A stretch of DNA of 64,000 bases from Oscillospiraceae bacterium (GTDB lineage: Bacteria > Bacillota > Clostridia > Oscillospirales > Oscillospiraceae): NCBI GenBank assembly GCA_017398625.1, contig JAFQFP010000014.1, positions 1 through 64,000 of the forward strand. Direction: 5' to 3'. Below are positions 7,205 through 14,779 of this stretch, in pieces. A program made the translations under genes and the position numbers. The notes beneath the pieces were generated by a model. The model was not told the DNA's origin and ran no database searches. It was given only the letters and a program-made list of their open reading frames with translations. Position 1 is the first letter of the stretch. Each line of letters opens with the position of its first letter.

Positions 7205-8404
7205 TTACTTGTCCTGCAGGCAGGCGATGCCGGGCAGCTCCAGACCTTCCAGGAATTCCAGAGAAGCGCCGCCGCCGGTGGAGATGTGGGTGATCTTGTC
7301 AGCGAAGCCCAGCTGCTCGCAGGCTGCAGCGCTGTCGCCGCCGCCAACGATGGTGATGGCCTCGGAATCTGCCAGAGCCTGAGCCATGGCGATGGTGCCC
7401 TTTGCCAGAGTGGGGTTCTCAAATACGCCCATGGGGCCGTTCCAAACAACGGTCTTGGCGTTCTTAACGGCATCGGCAAAGATCTCGCAGGTCTTTTCGC
7501 CAATGTCCAGACCTTCCATATCGGAGGGGATCTCGGTCACGGGAACGGTCTTGACCTCCACGGGGCCGTCGATGGGGCTGGGGAAGCTGTCAGCAACCAC
7601 AACATCCACAGGCAGAAGCAGCTTCACGCCCTTGGCAGCAGCCTTTTCCATCATTTCCTTGCAGTAGTCAATCTTGCTCTCGTCCAGCAGGGAGTTGCCC
7701 ACGGAGCAGCCCATGGCAGCTTGGAAGGTGTATGCCATGCCGCCGCCGATGATCAGAGTATCCACCTTCTCCAGCAGGTTGTTGATAACATTGAGCTTGT
7801 CGGAGACCTTAGCGCCGCCCAGAATGGCAACGAAGGGACGCTCGGGGTTGGCAAGCGCCTTGCCCATGATGGAAACTTCCTTCTGCACCAGATAGCCGGA
7901 AACAGCGGGCAGATAGTCAGCCACGCCGGCGGTGGAGGAGTGGGCACGGTGAGCGGTGCCGAAAGCATCGTTGACGAAGATGTCAGCCATGTCAGCCAGA
8001 GCCTTGCTCAGCTCGGGATCGTTCTTGGTCTCGCCCTTGATGTAGCGGGTGTTCTCCAGCAGCATCACATCGCCCTCACGCAGAGCGGCAGCCTTAGCCT
8101 TGGCATCCTCGCCGGCAACATCGGCAGCCATGATGACCTCCTTGCCCAGCAGCTCGCTGAGACGGTCGGCAACGATCTTCAGGCTCAGTTCGGGCTTCCA
8201 CTCACCCTTGGGCTTGCCCATGTGGGAGCAGAGGATGACCTTGGCACCCTGCTCCACCAGATAGTTGATGGTGGGCATAGCGGCAACGATGCGCTTATCG
8301 GAAGTGATCTTGCCTCCCTTGGTGGGGACATTGAAGTCGCAGCGGCACAGTACCCGCTTGCCGGCTACATTGATGTCCTCGATAGACTTCTTGTTGTAAT
8401 TCAT
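7205..8404 (-). CDS. pgk: Phosphoglycerate kinase
   Basis: A 399-residue two-domain kinase transferring phosphate from 1,3-bisphosphoglycerate to ADP. Seen: RCDFNVP at the N terminus (substrate-binding Arg and Asp), HMGKPKG, the hinge, [11 protein letters not shown] (nucleotide-binding Lys), and the C-terminal [15 protein letters not shown] with [13 protein letters not shown]. Full length. It lies 27 bases downstream of trmL and 99 bases upstream of tpiA in one operon; the usual partner gap is absent. Confidence 0.98.
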   Translation of the reverse strand: MNYNKKSIEDINVAGKRVLCRCDFNVPTKGGKITSDKRIVAAMPTINYLVEQGAKVILCSHMGKPKGEWKPELSLKIVADRLSELLGKEVIMAADVAGEDAKAKAAALREGDVMLLENTRYIKGETKNDPELSKALADMADIFVNDAFGTAHRAHSSTAGVADYLPAVSGYLVQKEVSIMGKALANPERPFVAILGGAKVSDKLNVINNLLEKVDTLIIGGGMAYTFQAAMGCSVGNSLLDESKIDYCKEMMEKAAAKGVKLLLPVDVVVADSFPSPIDGPVEVKTVPVTEIPSDMEGLDIGEKTCEIFADAVKNAKTVVWNGPMGVFENPTLAKGTIAMAQALADSEAITIVGGGDSAAACEQLGFADKITHISTGGGASLEFLEGLELPGIACLQDK

Positions 8405-8431
8405 AGTATGTTCCTCCCAAAATATGTCGGG

Positions 8432-8914
8432 TCAGCCCCGCATTTTTCCATGGTCCTGCAAGCCCGGGAAATCCAGTTGACGCAGCGCTTCGTAAACGGT
8501 GATGGCGACGGCGTTGCTCAGATTCAGACTCCTTGCTTCTTCCCGCATGGGAAGCCGCACGCAGCAATCCCGGTGCTGCTCCAGAAAGTCCTCCGGCAGA
8601 CCCTTGGTCTCCTTGCCGAAGAACAGGTAGCACCCATCGGAAAAGGCTGCCTCGGTATAGCACCGGGGTGCCTTGGTGGAAAGACACCACATCTGCTCCA
8701 CTGTGTTTTTCCGAAAGAAGTCTGCAAGGCCGTCGTACACCCGGACATCCACCAGATGCCAGTAGTCCAGCCCGGCACGGCGGACTGCCTTTTCGGAAAT
8801 ATCAAAGCCCAGCGGGCGGATCAGATGGAGCACTGCGCCGGTGGCGGCACAGGTACGGGCGATGTTGCCGCAGTTTTGCGGGATCTCCGGCTCCACCAGA
8901 ACGATATTGAGCAC
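8432..8914 (-). CDS. trmL: tRNA (cytidine(34)/cmnm5U34)-2'-O-methyltransferase, SPOUT family
   Basis: A 160-residue SPOUT methyltransferase that 2'-O-methylates the wobble base of tRNA-Leu isoacceptors. Motifs: NCGNIARTCAATGA (motif 1), LFFGKETKGLP (motif 2) and LPMREEARSLNLSNAVAI (motif 3, knot). I placed the start at the GTG at 8914 (V-L-N-I-V-L-V-E-P), which has GAGGTG six bases upstream and gives the standard TrmL length; an upstream ATG at 9001 lies before the promoter -10 element and is unlikely. It is the first gene of the trmL-pgk-tpiA operon. Confidence 0.93.
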   Translation of the reverse strand: MLNIVLVEPEIPQNCGNIARTCAATGAVLHLIRPLGFDISEKAVRRAGLDYWHLVDVRVYDGLADFFRKNTVEQMWCLSTKAPRCYTEAAFSDGCYLFFGKETKGLPEDFLEQHRDCCVRLPMREEARSLNLSNAVAITVYEALRQLDFPGLQDHGKMRG

Positions 8915-8972
8915 TGCTTTCACCTCGGATACGGAAGCGGTCAACGCAAAGGACTCCTTCGCTTGCCTCAAT

Positions 8973-9001
8973 ATTGTATGCCAAAATGCTTGCAAAATCA
9001 A
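8973..9001 (-). promoter_or_regulatory. Sigma-A promoter of trmL-pgk-tpiA
   Basis: Minus strand TTGATT (9001-8996), 17 bases, TACAAT (8978-8973). It lies in the approximately 300-base gap between trmL and the divergent aspS; the rest of this gap shows no reading frame. Confidence 0.75.
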
Positions 9002-9144
9002 TGGAAAAAATCATGTTTTCTTAACTTTTTTATAGTATTCACATAAAAAATCCACCCAAAAGCTTATTTTTGTGAAAATTGCGGGAGAATAGGATTGCGC
9101 CGGTCACTTTGAAAGGAATATCCCGCTGAAAAGTTGGGCGGATA

Positions 9145-9173
9145 TTGACTTTTGACAGGATTTGTGAGACAAT
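9145..9173 (+). promoter_or_regulatory. Candidate promoter of aspS
   Basis: TTGACT (9145-9150), 17 bases, GACAAT (9168-9173). A second TTGACA at 9152 has no well-spaced -10. The assignment is weak. Confidence 0.35.
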
Positions 9174-9211
9174 AATTCGGCGAATTTTAGAAATAAGAGG
9201 GGATTTACATT

Positions 9212-10984
9212 ATGACCCAATCCAGAACCAATACCTGCGGTGAGCTGCGCCTTGCAGACGCCGGAAAGACAGTCACCTTGGTGGGCTGGCTGGAGAACAT
9301 CCGTGAGGTAGGCTCCAATTTTGCCTTTCTGGTGCTGCGGGATTACTATGGCGTGACCCAGATCGTGGTGGAGACAGAGGAGATCATGCGCACCGTCAAG
9401 TCCATCAACAAGGAATCCACCGTTTCCGTCACCGGCACCGTCCGGGAGCGGGAAAGCAAGAACCCCAAGATGGCCACCGGCGAGATCGAGGTGGTGCCCC
9501 AGAGCATTACCGTGCTGGGCAAGTGCCGCCACAACCAGCTTCCCTTTGAGATCAACAAGAGCCGGGAGGCAGACGAGAATACCCGTCTGAAGTACCGCTT
9601 CTTGGATCTGCGGAATCCTGCCGTCAAGAGCAACATCATCCTGCGCTGTCAGGTGGTGGCGGAGCTGCGGCGGCTGATGACGGAAAAGGGCTTCTTGGAG
9701 ATCACCACCCCCATCCTCACCGCTTCCTCCCCCGAGGGCGCAAGAGACTATCTGGTGCCTGCCCGGAACCATCCCGGCAAGTTCTATGCCCTGCCGCAAG
9801 CACCCCAGCAGTTCAAGCAGCTGCTGATGACCTCCGGCTTCGACAAGTACTTCCAGATCGCTCCCTGCTTCCGGGATGAGGATGCCCGTGCCGACCGTAC
9901 CCCCGGCGAGTTCTATCAGCTGGATATGGAAATGGCATTTGCTACGCAGGAGGATGTGCTGTCCACCTTGGAGGATGTGCTGGTGCCCGTGTTCCAAAAG
10001 TTCGGCAAGTATGAGCGGGTATCTGCCGCTCCCTTCCGTCACATTCCTTTTAATGAAGCCATGGAGCGCTACGGCTCCGACAAGCCCGACCTGCGTATCG
10101 ATCTGGAGATCCAAGACATTTCCGAGCTGGTGCAAGGCTGCGGCTTCGGACCCTTTGAGGGCGCTACCGTCAAGGCTGTGGCGGTGGATGATTTCACGCA
10201 GGCAAGAAAGTGGATCGATAAGCTGCTTGTGGATGTGGAAGTGCAGACCGGCAATAAGGCTTGCTGGGTCCGTGTGGATGAAAACGGAAACCTCACCGGA
10301 GGCATTTCCAAATTCCTCGGCACCTGCGGAGACGCGCTGAAGGAAAAGCTGAGCTTGAAGCCCGGCAGCTTTGTGTGCATGGCAGCAGGCAAGAAGGCGG
10401 CTGCCCAGAAGACCGCCGGCGTTATCCGTACCTTGATGGGCAAGCGGATCCCCGGCCACTTCGACGAGGAGCAGTATGCGCTGTGCTGGATCGTGGACTT
10501 CCCCATGTATGAGATGGGCGAGGAATCCGGCGAGCTGGAATTCTGCCACAATCCCTTCTCCATGCCTCAGGGCGGTCTGCAGGCGCTGGAGGAAGCCGAG
10601 GGCAATATCGAAAAGCTCCTTGCCATCAACGCCAACCAGTACGATCTGGTGTGCAACGGCTATGAGTCCGCCTCCGGCGCTGTCCGGAACCATGACCCGG
10701 AGATCATGGTCAAGGCGTTCCAGCAGGTGGGTCTGGGCGAAGAGGATGTAAAGGCAAAGTTCCCCGCTATGTACAATGCCTTTACCTACGGCGCACCTCC
10801 CCATGCAGGCGCTGCTCCCGGCGTAGACCGTCTGGTGATGCTGCTCACCGGTGAGGAATCCATCCGGGAGGTCATCACCTTCCCCATGAACAAGAACGCG
10901 CAGGATCTGATGATGGGCGCTCCCACCACCGTGGATCAGAGCCAGCTGGATACCGTCCACATCGCCCTTGCCATGGAAGAATAA
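9212..10984 (+). CDS. aspS: Aspartyl-tRNA synthetase
   Basis: A 590-residue class IIb synthetase that charges tRNA-Asp. It has an N-terminal OB-fold anticodon domain (residues 1-105), the catalytic core with motif 2 (FRDEDARADR, then PGEFYQLD) and motif 3 (GAAPGVDRLVMLLTGEESIR), and the inserted GAD domain (about 280-410) that marks bacterial-type AspRS. Motif 2 carries an additional Gly-type variation (TPGEFYQLD against the common QPEFTQID), so it belongs to a divergent branch. AGAGGGG lies upstream of the ATG. No asnS or gatCAB is in the window, so discriminating specificity cannot be judged. Confidence 0.95.
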   Translation: MTQSRTNTCGELRLADAGKTVTLVGWLENIREVGSNFAFLVLRDYYGVTQIVVETEEIMRTVKSINKESTVSVTGTVRERESKNPKMATGEIEVVPQSITVLGKCRHNQLPFEINKSREADENTRLKYRFLDLRNPAVKSNIILRCQVVAELRRLMTEKGFLEITTPILTASSPEGARDYLVPARNHPGKFYALPQAPQQFKQLLMTSGFDKYFQIAPCFRDEDARADRTPGEFYQLDMEMAFATQEDVLSTLEDVLVPVFQKFGKYERVSAAPFRHIPFNEAMERYGSDKPDLRIDLEIQDISELVQGCGFGPFEGATVKAVAVDDFTQARKWIDKLLVDVEVQTGNKACWVRVDENGNLTGGISKFLGTCGDALKEKLSLKPGSFVCMAAGKKAAAQKTAGVIRTLMGKRIPGHFDEEQYALCWIVDFPMYEMGEESGELEFCHNPFSMPQGGLQALEEAEGNIEKLLAINANQYDLVCNGYESASGAVRNHDPEIMVKAFQQVGLGEEDVKAKFPAMYNAFTYGAPPHAGAAPGVDRLVMLLTGEESIREVITFPMNKNAQDLMMGAPTTVDQSQLDTVHIALAMEE

Positions 10985-10988
10985 CCAC

Positions 10989-11024
10989 AGCACACCGCAG
11001 GAAGCTCCTGCGGTGTGCTTTTTC
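10989..11024 (+). terminator. Terminator of aspS
   Basis: AGCACACCGCAGGA pairs with TCCTGCGGTGTGCT (14 bp, three-base loop) and is followed by TTTTTC. Confidence 0.95.
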
Positions 11025-11070
11025 TAAAAGGTGTCGGGAATATTTCGGTAAATTTGTTGCCTATGACCAG

Positions 11071-11099
11071 TTGACTTTCACGGACAAATGTGCTTTAAT
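11071..11099 (+). promoter_or_regulatory. Sigma-A promoter of the T-box / trpB2 transcript
   Basis: TTGACT (11071-11076), 17 bases, TTTAAT (11094-11099). The predicted start near 11106 is just ahead of Stem I of the T-box. Confidence 0.7.
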
Positions 11100-11104
11100 G
11101 GTGG

Positions 11105-11360
11105 AAACCGAAGAAGATGTGTAAGTAACTCCCTTTGGAAACTGCAGAGAGCTGCCGGGTGGTGCAAGGTAGTGTGGAAGAAGGAAGCGAATGGGCATCC
11201 GAGGGCGAACCGAAAGGAAACCAGTAGGGGAGACGGCAAGGGCATCCCGTCATCGATGCCGGCGTATGTCAGTACGCATAAGTGGGCGCGTAGCGCCAAG
11301 CCGGGTGGCACCGCAGGAGATCCTCCTGTCCCAGCATTTTCGTGGGACAGGCTTTTTTTG
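11105..11360 (+). promoter_or_regulatory. T-box riboswitch, tryptophan specifier
   Basis: A full T-box leader. Stem I has the AGAGAGCTGCC distal bulge and the GGTGCAA distal loop (11146-11168). The specifier loop reads GAA-TGG, with TGG (Trp) at 11192-11194. The conserved T-box bulge GGGTGGCACCGC is at 11303-11314. It is followed by the competing terminator CCTGTCCCA / TGGGACAGG with seven Ts (11325-11358). Uncharged tRNA-Trp should stabilise the antiterminator and switch on the downstream trpB2. Confidence 0.93.
11325..11358 (+). terminator. T-box regulated terminator
   Basis: A nine-bp perfect stem CCTGTCCCA / TGGGACAGG followed by CTTTTTTT. It is mutually exclusive with the T-box antiterminator and lies 28 bases before the trpB2 start. 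Confidence 0.9.
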
Positions 11361-11386
11361 TCCCCAAATAGAAAGGAGATAGCCCT

Positions 11387-12757
11387 ATGTCAACCAAAGA
11401 AATTCCCTACAAGATCTATTTGGAAGAAAGTGAAATGCCGGAGGCATGGTATAATGTCCGTGCCGACATGGTCAATAAGCCCGCGCCGCTGCTGGATCCC
11501 GCTACCCTGCAGCCCATCACCGAGGATGCTCTGGCGCAGGTGTTCTGCCGGGAGCTGGCGAAGCAGGAGCTGGACGACACCACCGCCTACATCCCCATCC
11601 CCCAGCCTGTTCGGGATTTTTACCGGATGTACCGGCCCGCGCCGCTGGTCCGTGCCTACTGTCTGGAAAAGGAGCTGGGCACCCCTGCCCATATCTACTA
11701 TAAATTCGAGGGAAACAACACCTCCGGCAGCCATAAGCTTAATTCCGCCATCGCCCAAGCCTACTATGCCAAGGAGCAGGGCTTGAAGGGCGTCACCACC
11801 GAGACCGGTGCCGGTCAGTGGGGTACGGCGCTGAGCATGGCAAGCGCCTATCTGGGTCTGGATTGCCAAGTGTATATGGTGAAGGTGTCCTATGAGCAGA
11901 AGCCCTTCCGCCGGGAGGTCATGCGCACCTACGGCGCCACCGTTACCCCCTCTCCCTCCATGACCACCGAGGTGGGCAGAAGGATCAACGGGGAATTCCC
12001 CGGCACCAACGGCTCTCTGGGCTGCGCCATCTCCGAAGCGGTGGAGGCGGCTGCCAATCAAGAGGGCTACCGCTATGTGCTGGGCAGCGTGCTGAATCAA
12101 GTGCTGCTGCACCAGAGCATCATCGGTCTGGAGACCAAGGCGGCGCTGGATAAGTATGACATCACTCCCGATATCATCATCGGCTGCGCCGGCGGCGGCT
12201 CCAATCTGGGCGGTCTGATCTCTCCCTTTGTGGGGCAGAAGCTCCGGGGTGAGGCGGATATGCGGATCATTGCAGTGGAGCCCGCGTCCTGCCCCAGCTT
12301 GACCAGAGGCAAGTATGTATATGACTTCTGCGACACCGGCAAGGTATGCCCTCTGCAGAAGATGTATACGCTGGGCAGCGGCTTTATGCCCTCCTCCTCC
12401 CATGCCGGCGGTCTGCGGTATCACGGTATGAGCAGTGTGGTGTCTCAGCTTTACCACGATGGGCTCATTGAAGCCACCTCCGTGGAGCAGACCGGCGTGT
12501 TCGCGGCGGCGGTGCAGTTTGCTAAGGTGGAGGGCATCCTGCCCGCACCGGAAAGCAGCCACGCCATCCGGGTCGCCATCGACGAGGCGCTGAAGTGCAA
12601 GCAGACCGGAGAAGCCAAAAACATCGTATTCGGGCTTACCGGTACCGGCTACTTCGATATGTATGCCTACCAGCGGTTCAACGACGGACAGATGGGCGAC
12701 TACATCCCCACTGACGAGGAGATCGCCGCAAGTCTGGCAAAGATACCCAAGGTTTGA
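11387..12757 (+). CDS. trpB: TrpB2-type tryptophan synthase beta subunit (PLP)
   Basis: A 456-residue PLP enzyme of the TrpB2 (TrpB-like) class, longer than the usual 400-residue TrpB1, which makes tryptophan from indole and serine. The PLP lysine is in GSHKLNSAIAQA (near residue 112), the catalytic-Glu region is TTETGAGQWG, and the phosphate-binding loop is GCAGGGSNLGG. TrpB2 enzymes often act without a tight TrpA partner. No trpA, trpC or trpE is nearby, so a free-standing indole-salvage role is inferred. The AAAGGAG ribosome site and the Trp T-box upstream support a tryptophan function. Confidence 0.93.
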   Translation: MSTKEIPYKIYLEESEMPEAWYNVRADMVNKPAPLLDPATLQPITEDALAQVFCRELAKQELDDTTAYIPIPQPVRDFYRMYRPAPLVRAYCLEKELGTPAHIYYKFEGNNTSGSHKLNSAIAQAYYAKEQGLKGVTTETGAGQWGTALSMASAYLGLDCQVYMVKVSYEQKPFRREVMRTYGATVTPSPSMTTEVGRRINGEFPGTNGSLGCAISEAVEAAANQEGYRYVLGSVLNQVLLHQSIIGLETKAALDKYDITPDIIIGCAGGGSNLGGLISPFVGQKLRGEADMRIIAVEPASCPSLTRGKYVYDFCDTGKVCPLQKMYTLGSGFMPSSSHAGGLRYHGMSSVVSQLYHDGLIEATSVEQTGVFAAAVQFAKVEGILPAPESSHAIRVAIDEALKCKQTGEAKNIVFGLTGTGYFDMYAYQRFNDGQMGDYIPTDEEIAASLAKIPKV

Positions 12758-12772
12758 GAATGAAAAATACGG

Positions 12773-12801
12773 AAAAAGAGGTGTATTTGCACCTCTTTTT
12801 T
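12773..12801 (+). terminator. Terminator of trpB2
   Basis: AGAGGTG pairs with CACCTCT around a six-base loop, with an A-run before and TTTTTT after. Confidence 0.85.
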
Positions 12802-12852
12802 GCAATATTTGCGAAAAAAGTTTTGGAAACAATAAATTCACAATTGTCTGCC

Positions 12853-12881
12853 TTGACATTCGGAAGGCAAGCTGTTATAAT
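12853..12881 (+). promoter_or_regulatory. Consensus sigma-A promoter of the mntP transcript
   Basis: A perfect TTGACA (12853-12858), exactly 17 bases, then a perfect TATAAT (12876-12881). The predicted start at about 12888 coincides with the 5' edge of the riboswitch. Confidence 0.88.
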
Positions 12882-12887
12882 GCGCCG

Positions 12888-13018
12888 TGAAAGAGGGAGT
12901 AGTCGGCGCGTAAATGCGGGACAAGGTCAACATCCGAGGCGTAGCCTCTGGCTTTGTCTGAAATGACGAGACTTTTACCGGTCGGCACAGATCTCTCTTG
13001 CGACTTCTGTGCCGCCAA
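12888..13018 (+). promoter_or_regulatory. yybP-ykoY manganese riboswitch
   Basis: Both conserved loop segments of the yybP-ykoY class are present: AGAGGGAGTAG at the 5' side (12890-12901) and GAGACTTTTACCGG at the 3' side (about 12968-12981), with GGTCAACAT between. Known members bind Mn2+ across the two docked loops and switch on Mn2+ exporters. A hairpin GGCACAG / CTGTGCC follows (12982-13013) without a T-run, close to the ribosome site, which suggests translational rather than transcriptional control. Confidence 0.9.
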
Positions 13019-13024
13019 CGACAC

Positions 13025-13041
13025 GGAGGTCGATTTTTTTG
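13025..13041 (+). promoter_or_regulatory. Ribosome binding site that sets the mntP TTG start
   Basis: GGAGGT (13025-13030) lies eight bases before a TTG at 13039. No ATG fits: the first in-frame ATG falls inside the first transmembrane helix (MDAFAVS). Confidence 0.8.
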
Positions 13042-13611
13042 GGAATTGCGGAGCTTTTGCTGCTGGCGGTGGGGCTGAGTATGGATGCCTTTGCGGTGTC
13101 CGTGTGCAAGGGGCTTTCTATGAAGAAGGCGACTGCGCGTGCGCAGCTTACCTGCGGCGCTTGGTTCGGCGGTTTCCAGGCACTGATGCCCCTGCTCGGA
13201 TTCTTTCTGGGCACGCTGTTTGCCGATGCCATCGAAGCCTTTGACCACTGGGTGGCATTTGGCTTGCTGGCGATCATCGGCATCAACATGATCCGGGAGG
13301 CTTTGAGCGGGGATGAGGAATGTGACGACTGCGATGCGGATCTGTCGGTAAAGACCATGTTCGTAATGGCAGTTGCCACCTCCATCGATGCGATGGCTGT
13401 GGGGATTTCTCTGGCAATGGCAGGAGATGTGAATATCCTTTGGGCAGTTTTTCTCATCGGCGTGACCACCTTTGCTCTTTCCGCCGCAGGCGTGCGGATC
13501 GGCAATCTCTTTGGCAGCCGGTTTGAAAGCAAGGCGCAGCTTTGCGGCGGCGTGATCCTAATATTGCTGGGACTTAAGATCCTTCTGGAGCATCTGGGGA
13601 TTCTGGCATGA
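13039..13611 (+). CDS. mntP: Manganese efflux pump MntP
   Basis: A 190-residue six-helix membrane exporter of the MntP (DUF204) family, which removes excess Mn2+. The duplicated metal-site motifs are visible: GLSMDAFAVS in helix 1 and ATSIDAMAVG in helix 4, each with the conserved Asp, and a central acidic cytoplasmic loop (SGDEECDDCDAD) that includes two cysteines. The TTG start is fixed by the GGAGGT site. The Mn2+ riboswitch directly upstream confirms the role. Its stop overlaps the VanZ-like gene by four bases. Confidence 0.95.
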   Translation: MGIAELLLLAVGLSMDAFAVSVCKGLSMKKATARAQLTCGAWFGGFQALMPLLGFFLGTLFADAIEAFDHWVAFGLLAIIGINMIREALSGDEECDDCDADLSVKTMFVMAVATSIDAMAVGISLAMAGDVNILWAVFLIGVTTFALSAAGVRIGNLFGSRFESKAQLCGGVILILLGLKILLEHLGILA

Positions 13612-14075
13612 CGGACACTAAGCAGAAAAGGCTGCGGCTGTGCCGTGTGCTGCTGGTGTGTAGCCTTCTGTTCATCTGGGGCAACTCTCTGCTGCCGGGC
13701 TCTGTTTCCGGCGCTTTGAGCCAGTGGCTGCACCGGCTGCTGCAGGCGCTGGTTCCCGGTGAGGATATGCCGCCGGAGGGAGGCGGCTTGCTGCGCAAGA
13801 TCGCCCACTTTACGGAGTTTGCCTGCCTAGGCGCGCTGCTGCTGTGGCATGAGCTGCTCATCGGTAGGGAAAAGGCGATCCCCGGAGCGGTGCTGTACGG
13901 CTTTGCCACCGCCTGTATCGATGAGACCATTCAGTGCTTTGTTCCCGACCGGGGTCCCAGCGTCTGGGATGTGTGTCTGGACACCTGCGGCGTTGCCGCG
14001 GGAATTTTCCTGCTGCTGGCAGGACTAAAAGTAAGAAAAACAAAAAACAATAAACATTTGGAGGAAAAAACATGA
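13608..14075 (+). CDS. VanZ family membrane protein
   Basis: A 155-residue protein with four predicted helices and the VanZ motifs RKIAHFTEFACLG and DETIQCFVPDRGPSVWDVCL. VanZ relatives are linked to teicoplanin resistance and envelope lipids, but the molecular activity is unknown. Its ATG overlaps the mntP stop (ATGA) and its stop overlaps the next gene, so all three share the Mn2+-riboswitch transcript. Whether it has anything to do with manganese is not shown. Confidence 0.85.
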   Translation: MTDTKQKRLRLCRVLLVCSLLFIWGNSLLPGSVSGALSQWLHRLLQALVPGEDMPPEGGGLLRKIAHFTEFACLGALLLWHELLIGREKAIPGAVLYGFATACIDETIQCFVPDRGPSVWDVCLDTCGVAAGIFLLLAGLKVRKTKNNKHLEEKT

Positions 14076-14719
14076 AGAAGATCATTTCCCTGCTGCTGGT
14101 GCTGGCTATGGCCGTTTCTCTGGCTGCCTGCAACGGCTCCGGCAACGACGAGACCACTGCTCCCGTGGAGACCACCGCTCCCGTAGAGACCACCGCTCCC
14201 GTAGAGACCACTGCTCCCGTGGAGACCACCGCTCCCGTAGTTGGCACTGCCAACGGTGCTGAGCAGATCCTGCTGAACATCTGGGCACAGTATGCTGACG
14301 ACGAGAAGTTCGCTGTGGTTGGCGGCAATCCCGACAATATGTATATGGATGGTCCCGCTGCTTACAACGCAGAGGCCTTTGAGAACCTGACCTACAGCCA
14401 CCTGATCCCTGCCGATCAGATCGCTTCTCTGGCTGAGGCTGCTACCGTGGTCCACATGATGAACGCTAACAGCTTTACCGCGGCTGCTGTGAAGCTGGTT
14501 GAGGGCACCGATGTTGCCGCCTTTGCTTCCACCATGCGCAATGCTATCCAGACCAATCCTTGGATGTGCGGCTTCCCCGAGCGCATGATCGTCGTCTCTC
14601 TGGGTGAGGGCTATGTACTGTTTGCCTACGGCATCAACGATGCCATGACTCCCTTCTGCAACAAGCTGGCTACCGCCTATGCTTCCGCGGAGACTCTGTA
14701 CGACGAAGCCATCGCCTAA
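14072..14719 (+). CDS. Lipoprotein with Thr-Thr-Ala-Pro-Val repeats (DUF4358-like)
   Basis: A 215-residue exported lipoprotein. Residues 1-20 form a signal peptide with the lipobox LAAC, so Cys20 should be lipidated. Residues 27-57 are five near-identical TTAPVE repeats, a likely extended wall-spanning linker, encoded by 18-bp DNA repeats. The folded part (about 60-215) resembles the DUF4358 family of gut Clostridia lipoproteins; its function is unknown. GGAGG lies before the ATG, which overlaps the VanZ stop. A terminator follows at 14734. Confidence 0.75.
   Translation: MKKIISLLLVLAMAVSLAACNGSGNDETTAPVETTAPVETTAPVETTAPVETTAPVVGTANGAEQILLNIWAQYADDEKFAVVGGNPDNMYMDGPAAYNAEAFENLTYSHLIPADQIASLAEAATVVHMMNANSFTAAAVKLVEGTDVAAFASTMRNAIQTNPWMCGFPERMIVVSLGEGYVLFAYGINDAMTPFCNKLATAYASAETLYDEAIA
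14150..14240 (+). repeat. 18-bp tandem repeat inside the lipoprotein gene
   Basis: About five copies of a GAGACCACCGCTCCCGTA-like unit, in frame, encoding TTAPVE. Copies differ at third positions only. Copy number could change by slippage without breaking the frame. Confidence 0.9.
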
Positions 14720-14733
14720 TTGACCATGAAATC

Positions 14734-14763
14734 AGGCAGCGACCTCTGGCCGCTGCCTTTTTT
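14734..14763 (+). terminator. Terminator upstream of the MBOAT gene
   Basis: AGGCAGCG pairs with CGCTGCCT and TTTTTT follows. Only six bases separate its end from the ribosome site of the MBOAT gene, so it may attenuate rather than isolate. Confidence 0.85.
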
Positions 14764-14779
14764 ACACGGAGGAACGGTT

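Noticed and set aside
8915..9001. Longer trmL beginning at an ATG at 9001
   Set aside because: That ATG lies upstream of the predicted transcription start; the GTG at 8914 has a good ribosome site and gives the normal length.
6305..9046. A 913-codon open frame on the plus strand opposite tpiA-pgk-trmL
   Set aside because: It is a shadow of three well-identified genes in a GC-rich codon-biased region; composition is unlike a real protein and no ribosome site precedes it.
9104..10993. A 629-codon minus-strand open frame opposite aspS
   Set aside because: aspS has complete class II motifs on the plus strand; the opposite frame has no family match by eye.
14150..14240. Regular 18-bp repeats considered as a CRISPR array
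   Set aside because: There are no spacers; the repeats are in frame and encode a Thr-Thr-Ala-Pro-Val-Glu linker.
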